Assembly: GCF_025602895.1 (NCBI RefSeq)
Contig: NW_026516265.1
Location: forward strand, 124,001 to 188,000
Direction of reading: 5' to 3'
Source: Polychytrium aggregatum
Taxonomy: Eukaryota > Chytridiomycota > Chytridiomycetes > Polychytriales
Length of the DNA: 64,000 bases
Shown: in pieces, positions 25,567 to 36,030 of the stretch
Numbering within the stretch: position 1 is the first letter of the stretch
Layout: each line of letters starts with the position of its first letter
Notes under the pieces: model-generated
The model's database searches: none
What the model was told of the DNA's origin: nothing
Seen by the model: the letters and a program-made list of their open reading frames with translations, nothing else
Position numbers and translations under genes: made by a program

Positions 25567-26636
25567 TTAACAGGGGAGGTTGCCGCCTCGTTGGCCGGCG
25601 AGGACTTGATACCGGCGCAGACAATCAACTCCAGGGGCCGACACACACTCGCCCGTTTCTGTATTGAACTTATAGCCTGTGCATTGGACAAGACAGCGCG
25701 GTGAGATCGCTGCAACTTGGTTGGCGACGCCGGCGGTCGAGAGTCGGCGACTCTGTATCGCTCAGCCAGGACAGATTGCAGATCGGCTCAACTGCAGGGG
25801 CAAAGAGCCAAGCGTACTCACCCTTGGTACACTCGCAGCGGCCAAGAACGCAGATCCAGGAGCCTGGTGGTTGAGCAACGGGAGACATTGCCCCAGGAGG
25901 CAGTGGTTAGGGTATTCTGAACGGCACAGATGCCTCGAGTAGGCTCTCAAACGGTAGAGTCGTGAGCTGTCAGGCTGGGCCGACACGATCGAGGTTCCAC
26001 ATGAGCTGCTCGGAAAGAATGTGCCGGTCGACTGGCTCGAGGCTATTCGACAGCGTCCGAGTCACTGTCGCAGCGATACTCACTGTTGGGCTTGCAGTCG
26101 TAGGTCTGGCTGGTCTGGCCAGTGGAGCACTGCTTCCAGTTAGCGTCCGGAGTGGATGTCGCAGATGCCGTTGGAACAGGAGCGGGGTCGGTGGTGGAGG
26201 GTGTGGCGTAGACAGAAGCGCTGGCGACATTGGCTGAGACCGACAGCGGCGACGTGGTGGTTTTCGTTGTTGTGGTTGTGGTTGTGGTTGTGGTTGTCGA
26301 GGACGAAGCTGGCAGTGGGCGCTGGGTGGTCGAGGCTTGAGCGGGATGGGAGGCAACGGTGTGGGCGCTCGATGGCCTGTTGACCGGGGGTTGCGGGGCG
26401 GGTTCCGGGGTCGAGGTGGGCGTGGAGACTGGGGGAGGAGGAGGAGGAGCCGGCTGGTCGCCTGGATGCGAGGAGACAGAGTCTTGGTTGAGCAGTCCGC
26501 GGGATACAGCCGACAGCGGCCATGGAGGACGCAGGCTCAAGGACTGCACTGGATCGGCAACGAGCAAACGACAGCAAGACGGGACGCCATGACGCCGAGC
26601 GGTGTCGCTTCGTAGTGCTAGATTCCGTCCGTCCAT
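25567..26636 (-). CDS. Cys-rich protein with Pro/Thr-rich linker (paralogue of 28025-28626)
   Basis: The last three exons are firm: one ending at 26084 (NWKQCSTGQTSQTYDCKPN), 25863-25822 (SSWICVLGRCECTK) and 25676-25567 (GYKFNTETGECVSAPGVDCL, stop TAA). They match the plus-strand gene at 28025 in sequence, intron positions and even the 42-nt middle exon. Upstream of the Cys domain the frame codes a Pro-rich then poly-Thr linker ([32 protein letters not shown]), typical of extracellular, O-glycosylated spacers. The start is unresolved: the in-frame ATG at 26636 gives no signal peptide, so a 5' exon is probably missing. No known family recognised; the WICxLGRCEC core looks like a small disulphide module. 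Confidence 0.6.
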
Positions 26637-26647
26637 GATTGCCGGCT

Positions 26648-27253
26648 TCAAAAGTCCCGCAGTGTCCCTGAAATCACACACACGGATGGCAGCAGGTCGC
26701 CGAAGCGCATCGCAACGTTACCTCCGGGCCAGATGATGTCGACGTTGATGGAGCCATCAAGGGGAGCGCCGCCGAGAGCTTGCCAGGCAGCGCCACCATA
26801 GACATCGATGTTGTGGGCGAGGGCATTGCCTTGCCACAGACAGCTCCCGGCAGGACAAAAGTCAACAATCGTGGCGGAGATCTGCTTGCTGTGGTCGTTG
26901 CTGTTGCGGACGGTGATCTTCTGGAAGCAATACTGGCTCTTCTTGGCACCGCCGTAGACGGCCTCGGAGACAGCAACGACGTAGTCGACCGGCCAGACCG
27001 TGTTCTTGTTGGCGGGCAAGTTGGGGTTGGCCCGGACGCCGTCGCTCAGGATGGCATTCCAGTGGGGATCGTCGCTGGAGCTGGCGCACCCGACACCAAC
27101 GGCGCCGGGCTGGAAGCCAGGCTCGGACCAGGCAGGATACTGCGGGAAAGGGCCGTAGTGCGTGGCCTGGCCAGAGACCCACTGGGCATTCGCCGAGGCC
27201 GCGACGGAGAGCAGCGATGCCAGTGTCCAGACGGCGGGGTGAGACGAGACCAT
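26648..27253 (-). CDS. Secreted expansin/RlpA-like double-psi beta-barrel protein
   Basis: Begins MVSSHPAVWTLASLLSVAAS, a signal peptide with likely cleavage ANA/QW (an upstream in-frame codon at 27283 is less suitable). The mature part reads WVSGQATHYGPFPQYPAWSE, GVGCASSS, VRNSNDHSKQISATIVDFCP and DVYGGAAWQALGG, the DPBB pattern of expansin-like and RlpA domains: a G-x-x-THYG start, an internal Cys pair and a VDxCP block with Asp. A GTAACG donor at 26721 and CAG at 26668 allow a 53-nt intron, giving 184 aa ending WPGGTLRDF; read straight through it is longer by 18 aa. No C-terminal expansin carbohydrate-binding domain. Probably acts on cell-wall polysaccharide. Flanked by two paralogous Cys-rich genes. 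Confidence 0.8.
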   Translation of the reverse strand: MVSSHPAVWTLASLLSVAASANAQWVSGQATHYGPFPQYPAWSEPGFQPGAVGVGCASSSDDPHWNAILSDGVRANPNLPANKNTVWPVDYVVAVSEAVYGGAKKSQYCFQKITVRNSNDHSKQISATIVDFCPAGSCLWQGNALAHNIDVYGGAAWQALGGAPLDGSINVDIIWPGGNVAMRFGDLLPSVCVISGTLRDF

Positions 27254-28024
27254 GTCGGGATGCGGGAGAACGAGCAGGACCACGGCGGTGGGAGGACGAC
27301 GGAGAAGAAGGCAAACCGAGCGACGGGCCGGCGAGATGGGTTATGGGACGGATTTCGGAGACGGGCTGGAGTTTGGATTCAGGTTGAGTTGGTGCAGCGT
27401 TGGTGCAGCGTTGGTGGGACAGACCGCGGCTGGATGTCGCAAATGGGGCCGAGCAAGGCCGAGCAAGGCGGTCAAGGGGGGCGGGGCGTGGGCCGGGGCC
27501 GGTTGGCGATTGGGCCGCGCGTTATGGCCCGCGACAGCCGCGCGCTGTATGGAGCGCCGAGCAAGGGGACGCGGACGCGCTTTGAGTCACAGGAACAAGC
27601 CGCGGGTGCAGCGCCGAGTGCTTTGCGCTTTGTCCGCCGCACAGAGACTGTCCGTGCGACGCGTGCCGTGTGCCGGGCTGGCGATCTGCCCAATCGCAGG
27701 GCAGGCCCCGATCGGCGGCTCGGGTGGGATCCAGCCACAAGGCCGTGAGCGAACCGCCACCGCCCTGTGCCACAATGGCTGCGCAGACAAGGGACGCGAC
27801 ACAAGGGGCTGCCTGTGTCACCCCGCGTTGCGCCACAGCCCCCGATATAGACGCTGCGCCACACGAACTGGCTGCATCCGCACTCGAGCCAGGTGAGGTC
27901 ACGTGAGGCATGGTGGATGGCCAGCTGCATTGTGGCTGGCCAGGCAGTCAGCCAAATCGACACCACAACCAACATCGCAACCAACATCGCAACCAACATC
28001 GCAACCAACATCGCAACCAACATC
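27254..28024. promoter_or_regulatory. Divergent promoter region, expansin-like / Cys-rich gene
   Basis: 771 bp between divergently transcribed secreted-protein genes, GC-rich. Positions 27969-28018 hold about four tandem copies of a 12-bp unit AACCAACATCGC directly before the ATG at 28025. No other gene supported. Confidence 0.55.
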
Positions 28025-28626
28025 ATGCGGCCGGAACGGAGCGTCGGATTCGTCGCACTGAGCGTCCTCGCCATCCTCTCTCCGAGCAGCGGCACCAAAG
28101 TCGCCCGCGATGTTATTCCAGATTGGACAACGAGCGGAAGCGACTCTGGCTGGGTTCAATGTGCGCCAAACGAAACGAGCCAGACGTACGAATGCAAAGA
28201 GAATGGTGAGTCTCTGGCGGTCGAGATGGCACGGTCTGTCCAGGGTGCCCGCGCACTCCAGGCGTTCCTGGCAGTCCACTCTGAGGTCTCGTTGTTCATC
28301 AATTGATCGCGGCGTCGGTCTTGCTCCTTCTCCTCGGCTTGTATGCCTTGACGGGATGTGCCCCTCTTGCAGCTCTCTGGATATGCTCGCTGGGTCGCTG
28401 CGAGTGCAATCAAGGTAAGTCGCAGATGCATTTTGCCTGCCAGCGTCGATCTCACGGTGCATTTGCGTCCAGCCAACTCACATACCGCTGGGCTCGTTCT
28501 GCTTTGGCTCTGAACGTGACAGATTATGCCTTCAACTGGGGCACCCGAAGCTGCGAATACGCTCCGGGAGTCGACGATTTGGAGCTGATCGCCATCCAGC
28601 CGGGGCAGAAGGGATTCCAGCTGTGA
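28025..28626 (+). CDS. Small secreted Cys-rich protein
   Basis: Exons 28025-28205, 28373-28414, 28523-28626 close in phase, 108 aa. The N-terminus MRPERSVGFVALSVLAILSP is a probable signal peptide. The mature part has six Cys in WVQCAPNETSQTYECKEN, ALWICSLGRCECNQ and GTRSCEYAPGVDDLELIAIQ. Sequence, the 42-nt central exon and both intron phases match the gene at 25567-26636, which adds a long Pro/Thr linker and two more Cys. The family is not recognised; the location next to an expansin-like gene suggests a wall or extracellular role (inference). An alternative upstream in-frame start at 27893 would add a repeat-coded TNIATNIA segment and is less likely. Confidence 0.7.
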
Positions 28627-28999
28627 ATGCTGGAACGGCGCTCGAAGCGCTGTCCTGGATGTTGGAGCGAGCGCTGGCGGGTTTCCTCACCATCATCAAT
28701 CGTCGGGGCGTTGGTTGGCGACGCCTTCGTCTATGCCACGGAACAATACAGCGATACCACTACCACGACAGTCCAGCGAGAGTGCCAGCCCTGCGTCCTC
28801 ATGTGTCTTGGTCAGATGCGTTTTGGGGCCGAGCTTCCCAATAGTTGAGAGGCAGCCGCTGGGCTGATGATGCGGCAGCACACCCCAGAGTCGCGCTTTC
28901 TTTCCCCTCTGCCGCGATCTCACCAACGCATCCAACGCATCCAACGCACCCAACGCATTCGCTGGCGACGATTGCATCAGCCGCCCACCACCCGTTGTC
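28627..28999. other. Intergenic, Sel1 gene upstream region
   Basis: Only repeat seen: CAACGCATCCAACGCATCCA (28922-28962), a tandem 10-bp unit within 80 bp of the Sel1 gene ATG. Confidence 0.5.
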
Positions 29000-30628
29000 A
29001 TGAGCTTCAAGGCCGAGAAGCGCAAGCCGGCCAATGCCGACAACAACAAGGAGGTGAGCCTGCCTCGAATTGCAGGCTTGCAAGAGTCACGGACTCGACC
29101 CTTCTTTGCTCTGTTGCGCTGTTTGCTGACGGCTATGGTCCATAGCCGATAGAGAAGTATATCTCCCCAAGCCAAAGGGACAGAACTGATGCTCCTGTGT
29201 CTCCTTCCCCCTGCGCGCCTGCGATTGCGGCATCCGCATCGACAAACGCATCGACAAATGGTGATGCCTGTCCCCAATTACGACGCCCCTCGATCGCATT
29301 GACGTCGGTGGCTCGTCTCCTTTCCCTCCCTCAACCAGACCCGGGAGGCCCTCCTTGCGGCTCACAAACGTGCTGCCCAGCGGTCCGATCCCGAATCTCT
29401 CTATCAAATCGCCATCTACTACGAAGAGACCGCGCAGTCCCCCAAAGACGAGAAGCAGGCCTTTGAGATGTACTCGCAGGCAGCCAAGCTGGGCCATCGC
29501 AGCACCATGTACGAGCTGGGGCGATGCTACCAGGACGGCCTCGGGGTCGAGCCAAACCCCAAGGAGGCGTACCAATGGTTCAAGCAATGCAGCAACCTCG
29601 GCGACATCGACGCCCTCCTGGTCGTCGCCCGGTATCTCGAGAGCGGCTATGGCGTCCCACAGAACCGAGAGCAGGCCCTGAAGCTTTACGAAAAGTGTGC
29701 CCACAAGGGCAACTCGGATGCCTGCTGCGAGCTCGGTGTCATCGCCCAGACAGGCCGCATGGGCCCGCCCGACCTCAAAATGGCCGTTCGATACTACCGC
29801 CAGAGCGCTGAGCTGGGCAACCCGCTGGGCCAGGAGTATCTCGGGCTCTGCTACCTCAACGGCACCGGCGTCGAGAAGCAGGAGCGCGAGGCTTTTGAAT
29901 GCTTCAAAAAGGGTGCCCGCGGCAAGCTCCCTGGCTCACAATACTACCTCGGACAGTGCTACGAGCTCGGGATCGGATGCAAGGTCAACCTCGAGGCAGC
30001 CAAGCAGGCCTACTACGAGGGCGCCAAGCTCAACCATGACGAAGCCCAGCTGGCCCTGGGCTACTGTTTCGACAAGGGCGTCGGCACCGAGCCCGAGCCC
30101 AAGCGGGCCGTCCACTGGTACGGCAAGAGTGCCCACAACGGGAACGCCGAGGCAGCCTACAATGTCGCGGACTGCTACCGCTCCGGCCACGGAGTCAACA
30201 CCGACGACACGATTGCCTTTGAGTGGCTCCGGCGCAGCGCCAAGGGCAAGTACGCCGATGGTGAATGTCGGCTGGGGCACTGCTATGAATTTGGAATCGG
30301 AGTCGACAAGAACCAAGCCAATGCCCTGAAGTGGTATCGCCGCAGCGCCGAACACGGCAGTCGCACGGGTCAGTTCAACCTCGGTGCCTGTCTCGAACTG
30401 GGCATCGGCATCGCCCAGAGTCGCAAGGAGGCGCTTCGGTGGTATCGCTCCAGTGCAGCGCAGGATTTCGAGCCGGCCAAACAGCGGCTGGAAGCTTTGA
30501 CGGCAGCACCGACGACATCGGTCGCCAAGGATCCAAAAATCCGACGGATTGCGGAAGAGCTCGACAGCGACTCGAGTGACATCCCGATTGCAACAACGCC
30601 AAAGAAGAAGCTGAAGCGAAGCGAGTAG
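29000..30628 (+). CDS. Sel1-like repeat protein
   Basis: Exon 1 29000-29053 (MSFKAEKRKPANADNNKE), intron with GTGAGC donor, exon 2 29339-30628; 447 aa. Ten tandem Sel1/TPR-like repeats of about 36 aa run from about residue 35 to 400, each with the A-x-x-x-LG-x-CY-x-x-G-x-GV pattern (for example LGRCYQDGLGVEPN, LGHCYEFGIGVDKN). The C-terminus is acidic then basic (SDSSD, PKKKLKRSE), possibly a nuclear localisation signal. Sel1 solenoids act as protein adaptors. It resembles the chitin-synthase activators Skt5/Chs4 in repeat content, but there is no C-terminal CAAX box, so I do not assign that function. Confidence 0.88.
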
Positions 30629-31143
30629 TGCCGCAGCAGCTGCGGTGTGTTGAATGGGATGATCCCGCACGGACACGGATACCCGCATGGCTGTGCTGCG
30701 CTGGACGATTCGGTATCCCACATTGCAGCATGCGCTTACAGCCATCACTCCCATCGGTGGATTGGGCTTGGGCGATTCGGGAGCTGGCCGACTTTTGGCC
30801 ACAAGTTTCATGAGCATAGCCCGCTCGTCATCAACGCAATATACGATCTTGCCCCTTGCAGCCCGGGGGGGGTGCTGGGGTGGTGAGGTTGGGTGCTGGA
30901 TCTAGTTGGTCAAGTCACAAGTGCAGGCATCTGTCAGCTCCATGCGATATATCTCCAGCACTTTGCACCAGTGCTGGTCGAATACAATTCACAGAGATGC
31001 TGGTGGTAATGCAAAGTTGTATTTGGAAAGCAGTGCCATCCGATGGTGGATCGCAATCACCGGTGATGAGCGATGCCCATGCACCATGAGTGACAGGCAC
31101 CGAGGCAGTGTTACGACAGTCCCCGTGCGCAGATAGGACAGAG
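30629..31143. other. Convergent 3' intergenic region
   Basis: Between the Sel1 gene (plus) and thiolase (minus). No gene seen. Confidence 0.5.
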
Positions 31144-33562
31144 TTAAGCTCGCTCGATAACGATGGCGATACCCTGAAGCAGGACGGGCAGAATAGGAAC
31201 AGAACAGGGGCAGTACAGGGGCAGAACAGGGACAGAATACGACCTGGTGAGACTGGCTTCCCATTCTGCAGAACAAACCGCAACGAGGGCTGCATTGCGC
31301 TGCACTCACCTGTCCGCCGCCGATACAGGCCGCGCCCACGGCGTACTTGCCCTGGACCCGAGCAAGCTCGTAGCTGAGATGGGTCATGATACGGGCGCCA
31401 CTGGCACCGAGGGGATGACCTGTGGATACGGAGGCGCATCAAGCAAGTCAGCCCAGCGTTCAGCCCGCCAACCAGGGACAGTCGATCGGCAGCGTACCCC
31501 CTCAACCTGAGTGGAACCTCAGTCCCAGCAAACAGACTGGCTGAGACACCATCAAAGTCAGTCAGCGCCCCTGTTCGGAATCCGCTGCTTACCGAGAGCA
31601 ATGGCTCCACCGTTGGTGTTGGTGATCGTTCGGTCGAGACCCAGCTCCTTCTCGACGGCAAGGTACTGGACGGCAAAGGCCTCGTTGACTTCGATCAGAG
31701 ACATGTCCTTGAGACCCAGGCCGGTCCTCTTGAGTGCACCCCGAATGGCAGGAACCGGGCCGATGCCCATGACGGTGGGATCAACACCGACGTATTGCCA
31801 TCCCAGGATGCGAGCGAGGGGTTTGAGGTTGTAGTTCTTGACAGCCTCCTCGCTGGCAACAACCAAGCTTGCAGCGCCATCCGAGATACCCGAGGCATTG
31901 CTGTTTTGGAGCCACGCGAGCAAGCACAGGGAGAGCCGTGTCAGCAGTGATTGCACGCACCGCCCGTCACTCGCCGACGCAGAAAAGATGTCCGATCGGA
32001 ATATCAAGTCGCGTGAATCAAGTCACTAGTGGCCAGATGCGACTGGAAGGCACCGGATTCTGTTCCAGCACAGCGCAAACGTACCCAGCAGTTACCACAT
32101 CGGTGTCAGTGGTGACGGCCTTCAGCTTAGCGAGGCTCTCGATGGTGGTGTTGGGCCGGGCGTGCTCATCCACGGCAAACTCTTCAAAGGTTCCTCTCTT
32201 CTTGCCTGGGACCTGAATCTTGACAATCTCTTCGCCAAATCGATCGGCAGCTTGAGCTAGAGATGGTGATGGAATCGGCGGGTGGTGTGGCAGAAGAGCC
32301 CACAGTCGTGTGAACATGAGTATCCTCTGAGGATATGTGTGCATCGGGCGTGGCCGTTCGAGCTGTAGAACATCAAGCGAAGGAAAGACGCACCTGCGGC
32401 CCACCGCTGCTGGGTCAGCAAGCTGTACTCGTCTGCATCCTTGCGGGTGATGTGGTACTGTTTGGCCAGGTTCTCGGCTGTGACCATCATGGGCACTTTG
32501 GTGGGATACGAGTCGACGAGGGCATGCGCCAGAGAGTCCTCCATCTTGAGACTGGGCGGTTGTCAGCGAAGTACGATGTTGGCGATGGTATTCCCCAGTG
32601 GTGCGAGAATGTGGCGGGCCGATAGGACGGCAAAGCGACAGCGAGTCAGGAAACAGCACCAGACGGGAAATGTCCGATACTTTGCGGGTCCTTTGAGGAG
32701 GTCATGCCGAACATGGAGACCAATGCCGAGCAGGTTGAACATGGAAACCAATGCTGAACAGGCCGAACACGTACTCAACACCATATCGGGTTCCGTTGCG
32801 GGCATTTCGCAGAACATAGGGAGCTTGGCTCATGTTCTCGGTGCCGCCCGTCAACACAACGTTGGCTTCTCCCAGCAGAATCTCCTGAGCGCCATTGATG
32901 ATCGACTGGAACCCGGAGCCACAGAGGCGGTTCACCGTCAGGGCTGGGGTCTGGATCGAGAGCCCGGCACGATGGCCAACGTGGCGGGAAAGATAGGCAC
33001 CGTCTGTGGAATAGGTCGGATATGCTCGTGCGGGTCAGCTCAAGTACCAACGGGAATGCTCGACGAAGAATGGCCAGACTTGAGTCTTATCGTGCCAGCA
33101 ACGCGCGGATCTGGCATGGCATTGCCTCGAACAGTTGCATGATAGCGCAGCCGGGAGGCCGGATTATGCGAGAGAGAACAGTCGAACACGCGGACACGGC
33201 GGAACAGGCAGACGTGCGAGCAATTTGGCGAGAGGCTCAACAAGAAACCGTACCTAGAGAGGTTTGGCAGACGTTTCCATAGATGACTGAGTCGATCGGG
33301 ACGCCCTCGGGCAGCTGCTTGAGGGCCGCAGTAGAGGCGATTCCTCCCAGCTCAGTGGCCGTCAGATGGGCGAGCTTTCCGCCAAAGGCACCAAAGGGCT
33401 GTATTGTCGGAGAAGCAGATTGCAGGGCCATGTCAGGGAGCGACGACCGACATTATGAGAAACGGAGACGCGCAGAGGATCGCGAATTGCCTGGATTGTG
33501 ACTCGAGGCAGAATCGGTCTGGACAAGCGAGTGATTGAAACTCACTGTTCTCTTGGCAGCAA
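31144..33562 (-). CDS. Acetyl-CoA C-acyltransferase (thiolase), ACAA2-like
   Basis: Thiolytic cleavage of 3-ketoacyl-CoA or formation of acetoacetyl-CoA. Exons 33562-33546 (VAAKRT), 33398-33254, 33003-32775, 32551-32394, 32250-32085, 31900-31593, 31419-31310, 31173-31144 all close in phase, about 387 aa plus an unresolved first exon. Active-site blocks: [11 protein letters not shown] (nucleophilic Cys), [33 protein letters not shown] (catalytic His) and [15 protein letters not shown] (second Cys). These fit mitochondrial 3-ketoacyl-CoA thiolase (ACAA2) better than cytosolic Erg10, but the missing N-terminus leaves location open. The apparent ATG at 33431 lies in an intron whose acceptor (CAG at 33399) precedes PFGAFGG. 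Confidence 0.9.
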
Positions 33563-34327
33563 CTGGGCATTGGTTCGCGCATATCCGGAGAGGGCGTGTG
33601 TGGGAATATCGGTCAGCTCGACGACGGGACGGCCATGAGTTTCATCACGATGCGAGCAGGCGCTGCTGCGATGATCTGGGTGGTATCATACAGACGATGC
33701 AGCTGAGAGCGGATGGGTATGTTACCAATGTACACGGGCTTGGTCAGACGGGTCATTGGAGGCAGGATCGGGTTGGATGGCGGCGAGATGGGAGATGGGA
33801 GATGGGAGAGGGCGGATGCTCGTGGTGTTCGTGGTGTTCGTGGTGGTGGTGGGTTTGTCCTGGAGGAAAGTCCGTCAGGATTCACATGTGCAAGCATGTG
33901 GCTGGCGGCGCTCACGTGGCGAGAGGCGAGGCGCGTCTCGGCCTGCTCTCGCGCCGGGTGCCTCTCGCCGCCGTGTGGCTGCGGATCGGCGGGCGGGATC
34001 TGGCCCCCAGGCCGGCAGGCAGCGAGAGGAGCAGGCGGCATGCAGACAGCCCCCTGGCCCAGAGGCACCCGGGTTTGATGCATATGCACAGGCCGTGGAG
34101 AGCGTCGTTGTCTTTGACGAAAGATGCTTATATTGTTTGAAGGGGAGGGGTAAACTGAATGAGGAAAGACAGGGGCGAAGCGTGACGTTTTTACAGAGGA
34201 ATGCAATCCCAGTCAAGATCGAGCGGGATCGCCGTGCCTTCCACCCGAACCAGCGAGAAGCCTGCGTGCTCATACAAATAAAAAAAGGGGAGTGCACTGC
34301 AGACAAGCAGCGAGCCACAGCAGTGAT
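33563..34327. other. Intergenic, thiolase 5' region
   Basis: Should contain the first thiolase exon and promoter, not resolved. Contains GATGGGAGATGGGAGATGGG (33785-33808) and GGTGTTCGTGGTGTTCGTGG (33825-33848) short tandem repeats. Confidence 0.4.
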
Positions 34328-35343
34328 TTAAAAGCCGAGGGCAGCCACCATGATAGCAACGGCAGCGGCGGGGATGACGCCCACGCCGTTGAACGAGGCA
34401 TCGCTCTTGGCACTGGGCGAGGGAGAGGAGGAGGGCGAGGCGGCGGCAGCAGCAGCCGAGCAGTAGGGAGCGATCTTGGAGTTGGCGCTGCAGAAAGTCT
34501 GCCAGTTGGCGCACTGGGTCGGGCGGACCAGCACAAAAGACGCAAATGCGACACGCCGCCGGGAGAAGAGCGGAACGCAACCGGGAGGCGGCAGGGACAT
34601 GGGCCATGAGCCGAGTACCGAAAAGATAGGAAAGAGATCATGAGTGCCAGGATGAGGGGTTTGTGCCTCGGACAGAAAGACGGACTCTGCGCAAGACGGG
34701 ATCAGTGCGTACAGACATGGACGAGCCGGTGGGTGTGCCATGGGGGAGCAGACAGAGAGTGGAGCAGACAGAGAGTGCAGACAGAGTGCAGCAGACAACA
34801 CACGGAGGGGCAAGAGATTGAACATATCACGCTGGATGGTCTTACCTGGCTCATACCGGGCATCTCGAGGCAGAGCTGGCCGTAGGCGTTGAGGGGGTCG
34901 CACGACTGGTAGATGAGTGTGGTGTTGGAGGGGGAGCCGGGGCAGATGGTGCAGGAATTCATCATGGGCATCTGGTAGCAAATGGAGTAGTCATTCATAG
35001 AGACGGCCTTGGCGGTGGGCAGACCAGTGATGTTGGCCGAGCACTCGGTCGCGGTGGGGGTCGAGGTGCAGAGCTTGTTGATGGTGGAGCAGGCGGCATT
35101 GGACGAGGCAGCGGGATCGGCGCAGCCGGTGTGCATGAGAGCGATGGGGTTGCACTGGCTGGGGTAGGTGGAGCTCATGGTGGTGCAGGTCAGCTTTTGG
35201 ATGGAGCAGACGGGGAGGTACGAGAGGGAGGAGCACAGGCTGGTGAGGTCGGTCGAGGCCTGCGAGGCAGGATAGCTCTGGGCGCTGGCCGAGAGGGCCG
35301 AGAGGGCAACAAGGGCAAGGGCGGCAAACGAGAACTTGGCCAT
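34328..35343 (-). CDS. GPI-anchored Cys/Met-rich protein, ectodomain shared with the adjacent Ctr
   Basis: Exons 35343-34846 and 34513-34328, 227 aa. Signal peptide MAKFSFAALALVALSALSAS AQ (cleavage after SAQ likely). About 16 Cys in a domain with Met-x-Met near Cys: CYQMPMMNSCTIC, CLEMPGMSQC and PYC at the end. After the domain a Ser/Pro linker (SPSSSPSPSAKSD) leads to a hydrophobic C-terminus (VGVIPAAAVAIMVAALGF) typical of a GPI-anchor signal. The domain aligns along its length with the N-terminal ectodomain of the divergent copper transporter at 36031, down to the closing CDxLxxYxxLCxxMPxMxQC. Inferred role: cell-surface copper binding or delivery to Ctr, by analogy to surface helper proteins in other fungi. 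Confidence 0.75.
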
Positions 35344-36030
35344 GGCGACGGGAGAGCGACGGGGATGGGAGATGGAGGAAGGAGCGATGGGGGAAAGCGA
35401 CGACGGAGGATGGACGAAGGAAGATCGAGGCAAGAGAGGCAAGACGGAGCGCGGACAACGAAGGATGGAAGGCGTGCGGGTGCGGAAGAAGAACCCGGGA
35501 GGAAAAAAGTTGGAGGGAGAGCGTGGGCCTTGTGGGGGCAATGGGCAACACGGGCGCGCTATTTGTGCTGCGGACCGGCGGGCGCGTGGGGGCGGCTGTG
35601 CAGCGTGTGTGCAGTGTGTGCAGTGTGTGCAGTGTGTGCAGTGTCTGTACCGTGGCTGCAGACGCGTTGGCGGCGCCAGGCACAGAGACAGCGCTGCGGC
35701 GAGTCTTGTGACATGCGCCACCGCGGGATGGTGTCGCACGGGGTGTCACGGAGGAGCGACCGCGGCGCGCGTCTCGACACACAGATCCGCCACTGTCCAC
35801 AGCGGCACCACAGCACAGCGGCACCACAGCACAACGGCAAACACGTGGCCGTCGTCGTTTGTCGTTTCGCTGTTTCGCCGTTTCGCCGTTGCGCCAAGGA
35901 ATACTTCAACTCCCATCCATCCGTCCCATCTGTCCCATCCCACCATCCCATCCCTCTGCTGCCCCCGCTGGCGCTTCCACGCTTGTCGCTGCCCTTGGGC
36001 CCATCGCCCCTCGCTGTCCTCCGTCGCTAT
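35344..36030. promoter_or_regulatory. Shared bidirectional promoter of the copper-uptake pair
   Basis: 687 bp between the two divergent starts. Contains GTGTGCAGTGTGTGCAGTGT (four 9-bp units, 35605-35645), GCACCACAGCACAGCGGCAC (35803-35830) and TTTCGCTGTTTCGCCGTTTC (35865-35890). Co-regulation by copper is expected from the layout; no specific metal-response factor site could be assigned. Confidence 0.5.

Noticed and set aside
27960-28020. CRISPR-like array
   Set aside because: Direct 12-bp tandem repeats without spacers; the organism is a eukaryote.
33254-33431. ATG at 33431 as the thiolase start
   Set aside because: The codons before PFGAFGG do not match thiolases, while VAAKRT with a GTGAGT donor lies upstream and joins in phase.
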